Shown: positions 25,166-33,698 of the stretch, piece by piece | Position numbering within the stretch: the stretch's first letter is position 1 | How the letters are laid out: every line of letters begins with the position of its first letter | Source: Bacteroidaceae bacterium | Lineage (GTDB): Bacteria > Bacteroidota > Bacteroidia > Bacteroidales > Bacteroidaceae | Length of the DNA: 55,831 nucleotides | Direction of reading: 5' to 3' | Assembly (NCBI GenBank): GCA_017642425.1 | Contig: JAGCPB010000003.1 | Coordinates: 1 to 55,831, forward strand | Notes under the pieces: generated by a model | What the model was told of the DNA's origin: nothing | Database searches by the model: none | The model's input: the letters and a program-made list of their open reading frames with translations, nothing else | Position numbers and translations under genes: made by a program

Positions 25166-26541
25166 TGAGCGTATTTAACCGCCGTAAGACCGTAAGCGTG
25201 CGCGTGGGTAATACCGCAATAGGCGGCAGCAATCCCATACGCCTGCAGTCCATGACCACCACCGCCACTATGGATACACAGGGCTGCATAGAGCAGGCCA
25301 TCCGTATCATTGAGGCAGGCGGTGAACTGGTACGCATGACTACGCAGGGCACCCGAGAGGCGGAGAACATGCGGCTTATACGTGAAGGGTTGACCGCACG
25401 CGGTTACAACACCCCGCTGGTGGCCGATGTCCATTTCAACCCCGCCGTGGCCGATGTGGCCGCCCGCTACGTGGAGAAAGTGCGCATCAACCCAGGCAAC
25501 TATGTTGATCCAGCCCGCACTTTCAAGCATCTGGAATATACCGATGCTGAATATGCACAGGAGATACAGCGCATACGTGACCGTTTTATCCCATTCCTGA
25601 ACATATGCCGTGAACACGGCACCGCCATACGCATAGGCGTTAACCATGGATCGCTGTCAGACCGCATAATGAGCCGGTACGGCAATACCCCAGCCGGTAT
25701 GGTAGAGAGTTGCATGGAGTTTCTGCGCATATGCGTGGAGCAGGATTTCATGAACGTGGTGATATCAATCAAGGCCAGCAACACCGTGGTCATGATTGAG
25801 ACCGTACGCCTGCTGGTAAAGGAGATGGACCGTGAGGGTATGGCGTTCCCCATACATCTGGGAGTTACCGAGGCCGGCGAGGGTGAGGACGGGCGCATTA
25901 AGAGCGCCATTGGCATAGGCGCACTGCTGGCCGAAGGCATAGGTGATACCATTCGCGTATCGCTGTCAGAGGCCCCTGAGCGCGAGATTCCGGTGGCCCG
26001 TAAACTTGTGGATTATGCTGAACACAGTGCCCAGGTTCGTGCCGATGCACGTATCGTAGACGGAGTCCTGCAACTGGCATATGATGATAAGAATCTTGAG
26101 GATTTCCAGCTGCACGCCGCAATGGATGCCGGTGCTTTGCTTATAGACGGCAAGGCAAGTGACCTGAAACTTACAAATCCCAACATGACTGCCGCCCAGA
26201 TCAAATCCACAGAGGAGGCCATACTGCAGGGAGCACGCATCCGCTTCAGCAAGCCGGAGTACATATCATGTCCGGGCTGCGGACGGACACTGTATAATCT
26301 TGAAGAGACAATAGCACGCATCAAGGCCGCCACAGGTCATCTTAAAGGTATCAAAATTGCCATAATGGGCTGTATAGTGAACGGACCTGGCGAGATGGCA
26401 GACGCCGATTTCGGCTATGTGGGCGCCGGCCGCGGAAAGATAAGCCTGTATCGCGGCAAGGAGTGCATAGAGAAAAATATCCCCGAGGAGAATGCCGTAG
26501 AACGGCTCCTCAAACTAATAGAAACTACATTAAACGCATGA
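25165..26541 (+). CDS. ispG: 4-hydroxy-3-methylbut-2-en-1-yl diphosphate synthase, shortened insert
   Basis: Iron-sulfur enzyme of the MEP isoprenoid pathway. 458 residues. The TIM barrel is at about 1-285 ([24 protein letters not shown]). The C-terminal [4Fe-4S] domain has SCPGCGRT and [10 protein letters not shown], giving three cluster Cys and the Glu ligand. Bacteroides relatives, as I recall, exceed 600 residues because of a large middle domain. Here only about 75 residues (roughly 290-365) lie between the barrel and the cluster domain, with a remnant [18 protein letters not shown]. The enzyme should be active because both end domains are complete. Two bases precede the cysS ATG. Confidence 0.94.
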   Translation: MSVFNRRKTVSVRVGNTAIGGSNPIRLQSMTTTATMDTQGCIEQAIRIIEAGGELVRMTTQGTREAENMRLIREGLTARGYNTPLVADVHFNPAVADVAARYVEKVRINPGNYVDPARTFKHLEYTDAEYAQEIQRIRDRFIPFLNICREHGTAIRIGVNHGSLSDRIMSRYGNTPAGMVESCMEFLRICVEQDFMNVVISIKASNTVVMIETVRLLVKEMDREGMAFPIHLGVTEAGEGEDGRIKSAIGIGALLAEGIGDTIRVSLSEAPEREIPVARKLVDYAEHSAQVRADARIVDGVLQLAYDDKNLEDFQLHAAMDAGALLIDGKASDLKLTNPNMTAAQIKSTEEAILQGARIRFSKPEYISCPGCGRTLYNLEETIARIKAATGHLKGIKIAIMGCIVNGPGEMADADFGYVGAGRGKISLYRGKECIEKNIPEENAVERLLKLIETTLNA

Positions 26542-26542
26542 T

Positions 26543-28018
26543 ATGGAAAACAGATTGACCATCTACAACACGCTTACACGCAAGAAAGAGTTGTTTGAAG
26601 CATTGAACCCGCCACACGTAGGCATGTACGTGTGCGGTCCTACCGTATATGGTGACCCGCATCTGGGTCACGCCCGCCCGGCAATCACTTTCGATATCCT
26701 TTTCCGCTACCTTCAGCATTTAGGTTACAAGGTTCGTTACGTCCGTAACATCACTGATGTAGGCCATCTGGAACACGATGCTGATGAGGGCGAGGACAAG
26801 ATTGCCAAGAAAGCCCGCCTGGAGCAACTGGAGCCCATGGAAGTTGTGCAGTACTACACCCTGCGTTACCATAAGGCAATGGAGATGCTTAACGTATTGC
26901 CGCCAAGCATAGAGCCGCATGCATCGGGCCATATCATTGAGCAGATTGAGCTGGTAAAGCAGATTCTGGACAACGGTTACGCATATGAGAGTCAGGGTAG
27001 CATCTACTTTGACGTGAACAAGTACAACAAGGACCATCACTACGGCATACTTTCAGGTCGCAATCTGGAAGATGTGCTCAACACCACCCGTGAACTTGAC
27101 GGTCAGGAGGAGAAACATAATCCCGCCGATTTTGCACTGTGGAAAAAAGCCCAGCCCGAGCATATAATGCGCTGGCCGTCACCCTGGAGCAACGGATTCC
27201 CCGGCTGGCACTGCGAGTGCACCGCCATGGGACGCAAGTATCTGGGAGAGCGTTTTGACATTCACGGAGGCGGAATGGACCTGATATTCCCGCATCACGA
27301 GTGCGAGATTGCACAGGCCGTGGCCAGCCAGGGTCATGACATTGTCCACTACTGGATGCACAACAACATGATTACCATAAACGGCCAGAAGATGGGTAAG
27401 AGCCTGGGCAATTTCATTACGCTGAACGAGTTCTTTACCGGTCAGAATCCCAACCTTAAGCAGGCCTACAGCCCCATGACCATCAGGTTCTTCATACTGA
27501 TGGCCCACTACCGCGGTACGGTTGACTTCAGCAACGACGCCCTGATAGCTGCAGAGAAGGCTATGAGCCGCCTCATGGAGGCCTACAATGCCATAGACCG
27601 CATACAGCCTGCAGCAGAGAGTTCCGTAAACGTTGGCGAATTCAGGACCAAGTGCTATGAGGCCATGGACGATGACCTTAACACACCTATAGTGATAAGC
27701 CACCTGTTTGATGCCGCCAAGGTTATCAATCAGGCAGTTGACGGTCACGCAAAACTCAATTCAGTTGATGTGGCAGAGCTTAAGAGCCTGTTTGACACAT
27801 TCCTCTTTAATATACTGGGTATCAAAGCCGAAGAGGGAGGTGGAAGCGGCCGCGAAGAGGCATTCGGCAAAGTTGTGGATATGCTGCTTGAACAGCGCGC
27901 CATTGCCAAGGCAAACAAGGACTGGGCAACCAGTGACAAGATACGTAATGAACTTACCGCACTCGGTTTCGAGATAAAGGACACCAAGGACGGAGCAACC
28001 TGGAAACTGAACCGCTGA
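26543..28018 (+). CDS. cysS: Cysteinyl-tRNA synthetase
   Basis: Charges tRNA-Cys. 491 residues. Class I signature HLGH at 40-43 and KMGKS at 283-287 (a common variant of KMSKS). Zinc ligands include Cys31 (YVCGPTVYG), Cys in WHCECTAMG, and the His-rich [17 protein letters not shown] block. It follows ispG by one base and precedes the glutaminyl cyclase gene by one base, so purE-ispG-cysS-QC-sufE look like one transcription unit. Confidence 0.96.
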   Translation: MENRLTIYNTLTRKKELFEALNPPHVGMYVCGPTVYGDPHLGHARPAITFDILFRYLQHLGYKVRYVRNITDVGHLEHDADEGEDKIAKKARLEQLEPMEVVQYYTLRYHKAMEMLNVLPPSIEPHASGHIIEQIELVKQILDNGYAYESQGSIYFDVNKYNKDHHYGILSGRNLEDVLNTTRELDGQEEKHNPADFALWKKAQPEHIMRWPSPWSNGFPGWHCECTAMGRKYLGERFDIHGGGMDLIFPHHECEIAQAVASQGHDIVHYWMHNNMITINGQKMGKSLGNFITLNEFFTGQNPNLKQAYSPMTIRFFILMAHYRGTVDFSNDALIAAEKAMSRLMEAYNAIDRIQPAAESSVNVGEFRTKCYEAMDDDLNTPIVISHLFDAAKVINQAVDGHAKLNSVDVAELKSLFDTFLFNILGIKAEEGGGSGREEAFGKVVDMLLEQRAIAKANKDWATSDKIRNELTALGFEIKDTKDGATWKLNR

Positions 28019-28019
28019 T

Positions 28020-29030
28020 ATGAAAAATCCGGCTATTATCATAACATTGTTGTTTGTGGCACTATCCTGCGGAGGGCGGAAAGCTGCAAATACCGGCACT
28101 GCATCCAGCAAAGCCATCCAAGAAACCCAAGCCAAGGCTGTTCCTGAATTCTGTGCCGACAGCGCATTCAGTTTCATAAAACAGCAGACTGACTTTGGTC
28201 CGCGTGTACCCAACACTCAGGCGCATGACGATTGCGGAATCTGGCTTGCCGCCAAACTGTCATTATTTGGGGCAGACATGATACACCTTCAGAACTTTGA
28301 CACCAGGACATTTGACAACAAGACCCTTAAGTGTCTCAATATCATTGGCAGTTTCAATTCTGAATGCCCCACCCGCGTAATCCTGTGCTCGCATTGGGAC
28401 AGCCGCCCGTGGGCTGACAATGACCCGGATCCTGCCAACTGGAGCAAACCGGTTGATGCAGCCAATGACGGTGCAAGCGGTGTAGCCGTAATCCTGGAGA
28501 TTGCACGCCAGATGCAGAAACAGGCACCCGAGATAGGTGTGGACTGCATTTTCCTTGATGCCGAAGATTGGGGTCCGGGTGAGAACTGGCAAGGTGAACA
28601 TCTGGAGACCTATTGGGGGCTTGGCACCCAACATTGGGCCAAGAATCCTCACAAAGCGGGCTATAAGGCACGTTATGCAATTCTGTTGGACATGGTTGGC
28701 GGCAAGGGTGCACAATTTGCACGTGAGATGTATTCTGTAATGTTTGCCAAGCACGTGGTTGATAAAGTATGGGGAGCAGCCGGGAGATTGGGTTACGGCT
28801 CATTGTTCCTGCCCGTTGACGGTGGCTATGTTACTGATGACCACTATTTCATAAACAGCATAGCCAGGATACCTTCCATAGACATCGTACCGTATCTGCC
28901 TGCTTGCAAGGAGAGTTCTTTCGGACCTACATGGCATACAACCCATGACAACATTGAGAATATTGACAAAAAAGTTCTGGAAGCCGTAGGCAAAACGCTT
29001 ATGGAGGTTATTTATAACGAGAAGCCATGA
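28020..29030 (+). CDS. Glutaminyl-peptide cyclotransferase, type II (M28 fold), lipoprotein
   Basis: 336 residues. Lipoprotein signal with LSC (Cys17). M28-like zinc fold: CSHWDSRPWADNDPDP around 123-138, zinc ligand Asp150 in NDGASG, DAEDWG at 180-185, and the late WHTTHDN. It closely resembles the mammalian-type glutaminyl cyclases of Porphyromonas and Prevotella, which turn N-terminal Gln of exported proteins into pyroglutamate. An aminopeptidase is the alternative, but the SRPWADNDPDP signature favours the cyclase. It overlaps sufE by four bases. Confidence 0.87.
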   Translation: MKNPAIIITLLFVALSCGGRKAANTGTASSKAIQETQAKAVPEFCADSAFSFIKQQTDFGPRVPNTQAHDDCGIWLAAKLSLFGADMIHLQNFDTRTFDNKTLKCLNIIGSFNSECPTRVILCSHWDSRPWADNDPDPANWSKPVDAANDGASGVAVILEIARQMQKQAPEIGVDCIFLDAEDWGPGENWQGEHLETYWGLGTQHWAKNPHKAGYKARYAILLDMVGGKGAQFAREMYSVMFAKHVVDKVWGAAGRLGYGSLFLPVDGGYVTDDHYFINSIARIPSIDIVPYLPACKESSFGPTWHTTHDNIENIDKKVLEAVGKTLMEVIYNEKP

Positions 29031-29449
29031 CTATTGACGAATTACAGGATGAGGTCATAGAGGAGTTCAGCGCATTCGATGACTGGATGGACAAATACCA
29101 GATGATTATTGACCTGGGCAACGGACAGCCCGCGCTTGACCCCGCATATAAGACAGAGGATAATCTTATTGAAGGATGCCAGAGCAGGGTATGGCTCCAT
29201 GCAGAGATGCGTGACGGTCTGGTACATTTTGAGGCCGACAGTGATGCAATCATTACCAAAGGGCTTATAGCACTGCTTATTCGTGTCCTCTCTGACCATA
29301 CACCGCGTGAGATACTGGAAAGTGACGTGCATTTCATTGATGCCATTGGGCTCACCCAGCACCTTTCGCCTACCCGCAGCAATGGACTGTTATCAATGCT
29401 CAAACAGATTAAAACGTATGCTCTTGCATACTCACAGACCAAATCTTGA
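29027..29449 (+). CDS. sufE: SufE-family sulfur acceptor
   Basis: 140 residues. Family hallmark IEGCQSRVW with reactive Cys51, which accepts sulfur from a SufS-type cysteine desulfurase for Fe-S cluster assembly. The ATG overlaps the stop of the preceding gene (ATGA). No other suf genes are in the window. Last gene of the purE-to-sufE series; the paaK promoter begins directly behind it. Confidence 0.9.
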   Translation: MTIDELQDEVIEEFSAFDDWMDKYQMIIDLGNGQPALDPAYKTEDNLIEGCQSRVWLHAEMRDGLVHFEADSDAIITKGLIALLIRVLSDHTPREILESDVHFIDAIGLTQHLSPTRSNGLLSMLKQIKTYALAYSQTKS

Positions 29450-29476
29450 TAAAGTGACCAGAATTTTATAAATTTG
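29445..29476 (+). promoter_or_regulatory. Promoter of the paaK block
   Basis: CTTG at 29445-29448, a 20-base spacer, then TAAATTTG at 29469-29476 (full -7 match), 38 bases before paaK. The upstream box overlaps the end of sufE. Confidence 0.6.
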
Positions 29477-29513
29477 CAACGCAAAAAAGAAAACAACGTA
29501 TAAATATACAAAT

Positions 29514-30815
29514 ATGAACAGCAAATACTGGAATGAGGAGATTGAGACAATGCCTCGCAAGCAACTGGAGAAATTGCAGGTGGAGCGTCTCAAGAAGACC
29601 GTGGAAATTGCAATGGGAAGTGAATTCTACGCTCCCAAATTCAAGGAACTGGGAATTACCCCCGATAGTATCAAATCCGTAGAGGACATAAAGCGATTCC
29701 CGTTCACCACAAAGAATGACCTTCGCGCCACATATCCGTTCGGTATTAAGTCTGTTCCACTGGACAAGGTGGTACGTCTGCACTCATCAAGCGGCACCAC
29801 CGGCAACCCCACAGTCATACTTCATTCACAGAAAGACCTTGACGAATGGGCCGATGCCATGGCACGCTCCATGTACTGCATAGGTCTGCGCAATACCGAT
29901 ATCATTCAGAATACTTCCGGATACGGTATGTTTACCGGCGGTCTCGGAATCCAGTATGCCGCCGAGCGTCTGGGCGCACTCACCGTCCCTGCAGGTGCAG
30001 GTAACAGCAAGCGTCATGTAAAGTTCATTACAGACTTTGGTACCACAGCCCTTCACTGCATACCCAGTTATGCCACACGTCTGGCTGCCGCATTCCAGGA
30101 GGAGGGAATTGACCCGCGCACCACTACCGTACATACTCTTATAATAGGTGCAGAGCCCCACTCCGAGGCACAGCGCAAGCGTATAGAGGAGATCTGGGGA
30201 GCCAAGGCATACAATAACTTCGGAATGAGCGAGATGTGCGGCCCCGGCGTGGCAATAGAGTGCCAGGAGCAGAACGGAATGCATATCTGGGAGGACAACT
30301 ACATAGTTGAGATACTTGACCCCGAAACTCTGGAACCCGTTCCGGAGGGTGAACTTGGAGAACTTGTGCTTACCACCCTGAACCGTGAGGCCATGCCGCT
30401 GTTCCGCTACCGTACACGTGACCTTACCCGCATCCTGCCGGGTGACTGCCCCTGCGGTCGCACACACGTACGTCTGGCTCGTTTCCAGGGCCGCAGTGAC
30501 GATATGCTCATTGTCAAGGGCGTGAACCTGTATCCCATACAGATTGAGAAGATACTCATGCAGTTCCCGCAGTTGGCCAGCGATTATCTTATCACGATAG
30601 AGACAATAGGTGATAATGATGAGATGACCATTGAGGCCGAACTGGCACAGGCAACCGATGATTTCGGCATGCTGCAGAACCTGACCAAGGAGATTACCCG
30701 CAGGCTCAAGGATGAACTGCTGTTCACTCCAAGAGTTAAACTTGTAGCAAAGGGAGTAATCCCGCAGTCAGACGGCAAGGCCAAGAGAGTGAATGATTTG
30801 CGTCATAACCATTAA
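29514..30815 (+). CDS. paaK: Phenylacetate/arylacetate-CoA ligase
   Basis: 433 residues, adenylate-forming ligase of the PaaK type. ATP-binding motif HSSSGTTGNPT near residue 85; NFGMSEMCGPG and the hinge-region RSDDMLIVKGVNLYP are conserved. It forms arylacetyl-CoA from arylacetate, CoA and ATP. Here it heads a block with an ACT regulator, indolepyruvate oxidoreductase and an aminotransferase, which points to arylacetates (phenyl-, indole- or hydroxyphenylacetate) as substrates. It ends 11 bases before the ACT gene. Confidence 0.93.
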   Translation: MNSKYWNEEIETMPRKQLEKLQVERLKKTVEIAMGSEFYAPKFKELGITPDSIKSVEDIKRFPFTTKNDLRATYPFGIKSVPLDKVVRLHSSSGTTGNPTVILHSQKDLDEWADAMARSMYCIGLRNTDIIQNTSGYGMFTGGLGIQYAAERLGALTVPAGAGNSKRHVKFITDFGTTALHCIPSYATRLAAAFQEEGIDPRTTTVHTLIIGAEPHSEAQRKRIEEIWGAKAYNNFGMSEMCGPGVAIECQEQNGMHIWEDNYIVEILDPETLEPVPEGELGELVLTTLNREAMPLFRYRTRDLTRILPGDCPCGRTHVRLARFQGRSDDMLIVKGVNLYPIQIEKILMQFPQLASDYLITIETIGDNDEMTIEAELAQATDDFGMLQNLTKEITRRLKDELLFTPRVKLVAKGVIPQSDGKAKRVNDLRHNH

Positions 30816-30826
30816 TAAAGGACATT

Positions 30827-31243
30827 ATGAAGACTATCAAGCAGATTTCAATATTCCTGGAGAACCAGCGCGGAAAACTTAGTGACATCCTTACCGCACT
30901 CAAGGACCAGAACATAGAGATTCAGGCTGCATCAGTAGCCGATACCACAGAGTACGGCATTCTGCGCCTTATCACATCAAACCAGAAAAAGGCTGCCCAG
31001 CTTCTTACAGCAAAAGGACATCTGGTAAACCTGAATGAGGTTCTTGCAATAGAGGTTGAGCCTGATACCGCCGCATTTGCAAACGCTATCGGTGCACTCA
31101 CTTCAGGTGGCTGCTCCATAAGCTATCTCTACACTTTCCATAAAGACGGCAAACTGGTGCTCATAATCCGTCCTGCAAATCTGGAGATTGCTGAACGTGT
31201 AGCTACAGAGAAAGGCCTTACTCTTATACAAGGATGGGAATGA
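30827..31243 (+). CDS. Tandem ACT-domain protein
   Basis: 138 residues consisting of two ACT domains (about 2-68 and 70-138): KQISIFLENQRGKLSDIL opens the first, and SYLYTFHKDGKLVLIIRP lies in the second. ACT domains bind amino acids. Members of this kind regularly sit beside paaK, so it may bind an aromatic amino acid and modulate the ligase or another enzyme of the block; this is inference. Its stop codon lies in the 5' arm of a hairpin. Confidence 0.87.
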   Translation: MKTIKQISIFLENQRGKLSDILTALKDQNIEIQAASVADTTEYGILRLITSNQKKAAQLLTAKGHLVNLNEVLAIEVEPDTAAFANAIGALTSGGCSISYLYTFHKDGKLVLIIRPANLEIAERVATEKGLTLIQGWE

Positions 31244-31266
31244 CGCTTTTCATTCCCATTCCTTTT
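31234..31266 (+). terminator. Hairpin with short T tract after the ACT gene
   Basis: Perfect 10-bp stem (31234-31243 with 31250-31259), six-base loop, then TCCTTTTCC. It covers the ACT stop codon and lies before the symporter gene. It may be a partial terminator that lowers expression of the downstream half of the block. Confidence 0.55.
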
Positions 31267-31301
31267 CCGGATAATCATTAACACCTGATACATAAACAAC
31301 C

Positions 31302-32885
31302 ATGTTCCTTAAGATTTTTATTCTGATATTGTTCTTCGCCGTGATGATAGGCGTGGGTATTTATTGCCGTAAAACCGCAAACAACGTACAGGGTTTTGTG
31401 CTGGGTGACCGCAAGGTTGGCTCCTGGCTTACCGCATTCGCGTTCGGTACATCATACTTTTCGGCCGTGATATTTGTGGGATATGCCGGTCAGTTTGGTT
31501 GGAAATACGGTCTGGCATCAACCTGGATAGGTTTGGGCAACGCCCTGATTGGTTCGCTTCTTGCCTGGAGAATCCTGGGTCGCCGCACACGCCTTATGAC
31601 ACAGTACCTGCACAGCGCCACCATGCCCGATTTCTTTGGACAGCGTTTCAACTCCGAGGCACTGAAAGTGGCTGCATCAGTAATAGTGTTCGTATTCCTT
31701 ATTCCCTATACCGCTTCACTCTACAACGGTCTGTCACGCCTGTTCGGTCTCTCATTCGGTATTGATTACAGCTGGTGCGTGCTGGGTATGGCCATACTTA
31801 CCGGCATCTACGTGCTGGTGGGCGGATATATGGCAACCGCAGTGAATGACTTTATCCAGGGTATGATAATGCTGGTAGGTATAGTAGCTGTCATCATTTC
31901 CGTTCTGAACGGAAACGGAGGCTTTACCGCTGCAATTGAGAAACTGTCACAGATTCCAAGTGAGGCCGCTCCCGCCCTGAACGGTGCGTTTACCTCATTC
32001 TTCGGACCTCAGCCCATCTGGCTGCTGGGTGTTGTATTGCTCACATCCCTGGGCACATGGGGTCTGCCCCAGATGGTTGGTAAGTTCTACGCCATCCGTG
32101 ACGAGGCTGCTATCCGCAAGGGCACTTTCATTTCCACCTTCTTTGCAATCATCGTGGCAGGCGGCTGCTATTTCCTGGGCGGTTTCGGCAGGCTGTACGG
32201 TAATGTGATAGACTTTGCCCCCAACGGCACTCCCGTTTATGACAGCATCGTTCCCTCAATGCTCCAGACCCTGCCGGACCTTATGATCGGCGTCGTAATC
32301 ATTCTGGTGCTCTCAGCATCAATGTCAACGCTTTCATCACTGGTTCTTACATCGGGCTCTACGCTTACTCTTGACATAATCAAACCGGCAATTGCCAAGG
32401 GCGGCAAGACAATGAGTGAGAAATCACAGCTTCTCTCAATCCGTCTGCTGGTGGTGTTCTTTATTGCAGTATCATCTGTCCTGGCTATAGTTCAGGCCAA
32501 GAGTTCCGTTACATTCATAGCTCAGCTCATGGGTATTAGCTGGGGCGCGCTGGCCGGCGCCTTCCTTGCTCCGTTCCTTTACGGACTGTATTGGAAAAAG
32601 ACCACCAAGGCTTCAGTCTGGGCAAGCTTTATTGTGGGCGTGCTCATTATGTGCGGATGCATGTACGGCACATTCACCAAGACCACATTCATAAGTCCGT
32701 TCTTCAGCTCACCCATCAACGCAGGCGTTCTGTCTATGGTGGCAGGTCTGGTCATTGTACCTATAGTAAGCCTGTTCTCAAAGGTTAAGGAGCAAGAGAG
32801 CGTGGATAAGATGTTCAGCTGCTACAATCGTGAGGTTACCGTCCGTGCATCGACTTCACTTATGGATGCCGACGAGAAAAACTGA
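31302..32885 (+). CDS. Sodium:solute symporter (SSS family)
   Basis: 527 residues, about 13 membrane segments, LeuT-fold SSS family. The N-terminal GIYCRKTANNVQGFVLGDRK, followed by GTSYFSAVIFVGYAGQFG, is characteristic. The substrate is not readable from sequence. Placement between paaK-ACT and iorAB suggests an aromatic amino acid, arylacetate or other organic acid, by inference. The C-terminal tail after about residue 490 is cytoplasmic and charged. Confidence 0.9.
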   Translation: MFLKIFILILFFAVMIGVGIYCRKTANNVQGFVLGDRKVGSWLTAFAFGTSYFSAVIFVGYAGQFGWKYGLASTWIGLGNALIGSLLAWRILGRRTRLMTQYLHSATMPDFFGQRFNSEALKVAASVIVFVFLIPYTASLYNGLSRLFGLSFGIDYSWCVLGMAILTGIYVLVGGYMATAVNDFIQGMIMLVGIVAVIISVLNGNGGFTAAIEKLSQIPSEAAPALNGAFTSFFGPQPIWLLGVVLLTSLGTWGLPQMVGKFYAIRDEAAIRKGTFISTFFAIIVAGGCYFLGGFGRLYGNVIDFAPNGTPVYDSIVPSMLQTLPDLMIGVVIILVLSASMSTLSSLVLTSGSTLTLDIIKPAIAKGGKTMSEKSQLLSIRLLVVFFIAVSSVLAIVQAKSSVTFIAQLMGISWGALAGAFLAPFLYGLYWKKTTKASVWASFIVGVLIMCGCMYGTFTKTTFISPFFSSPINAGVLSMVAGLVIVPIVSLFSKVKEQESVDKMFSCYNREVTVRASTSLMDADEKN

Positions 32886-32905
32886 TAATTAAATAACTGT
32901 TCAAT

Positions 32906-33685
32906 ATGAAACGTATTACTCAACTCAAAGATGAAGCCCTGGAGGCGCTTCATGGTAATTTTGGAAAAGCCGCTCTGGCTACCCTGGCATTCATACTCGT
33001 TTATGCAGTTTTTGAAATCCTGCTTGGTTTGGGTCAGGAACAAACTGATTTTTCGGATATATACAGCGCAATGATCAGCGGAGACTATTCCGCCTTATAC
33101 GATCTTTACGGAGGGAGCCCCTTACGTTATTTGATTGGAATACTGGCATCCATGTTCCTTTTTGTTCCATTCACTGTAGGTTTCTCCAACTCTTTCAGAT
33201 TACTCTATCAGAGTAAGGGAAGTGACAACACTTTATTCAAGAATTTCTTCCGGTTGGGTTTTGGCAAGAGCTACCTTCATATTGTATGGGTAATGTTGGT
33301 CAATACCGTCCTGGTTACCATCCTGACGACTGTTGCAGCGATTATCCCGATTATCCTCATGATTATCATTCGTAATGCCGTTGCCACAATCATAGGTGTG
33401 TTACTTATCATTTTCCTGGTATTTTCAATTTTATTGATGTACTCTATGGTAACATATATTGTTGTTGACAACCCCCAACTTGGAGCTATAGAGACAATGC
33501 GCCGCAGCCGCCAGATTATGGACGGCAACAAGTGGAGGCTGATTGTTTTGGCTCTCAGCTTTCTTGGATGGATAATACTGGGAATCTTTACCCTTGGCAT
33601 TGGTTACCTTTGGTTGATACCTTATATGACCACAACAGAATCGGCATTCTACTGCGACGTAAGAGATGCAGAGAAGGTCGCTTGA
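32906..33685 (+). CDS. DUF975-like integral membrane protein
   Basis: 259 residues with about five or six membrane segments. An N-terminal amphipathic helix (ITQLKDEALEALHGNFGKAA) and the late IVLALSFLGWIILGIFTLGI fit the DUF975 family. Function unknown. It lies 20 bases after the symporter and 13 bases before iorA, so it is probably co-transcribed, though nothing links it to arylacetate chemistry other than position. Confidence 0.75.
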   Translation: MKRITQLKDEALEALHGNFGKAALATLAFILVYAVFEILLGLGQEQTDFSDIYSAMISGDYSALYDLYGGSPLRYLIGILASMFLFVPFTVGFSNSFRLLYQSKGSDNTLFKNFFRLGFGKSYLHIVWVMLVNTVLVTILTTVAAIIPIILMIIIRNAVATIIGVLLIIFLVFSILLMYSMVTYIVVDNPQLGAIETMRRSRQIMDGNKWRLIVLALSFLGWIILGIFTLGIGYLWLIPYMTTTESAFYCDVRDAEKVA

Positions 33686-33698
33686 TAACTGAACAGAA

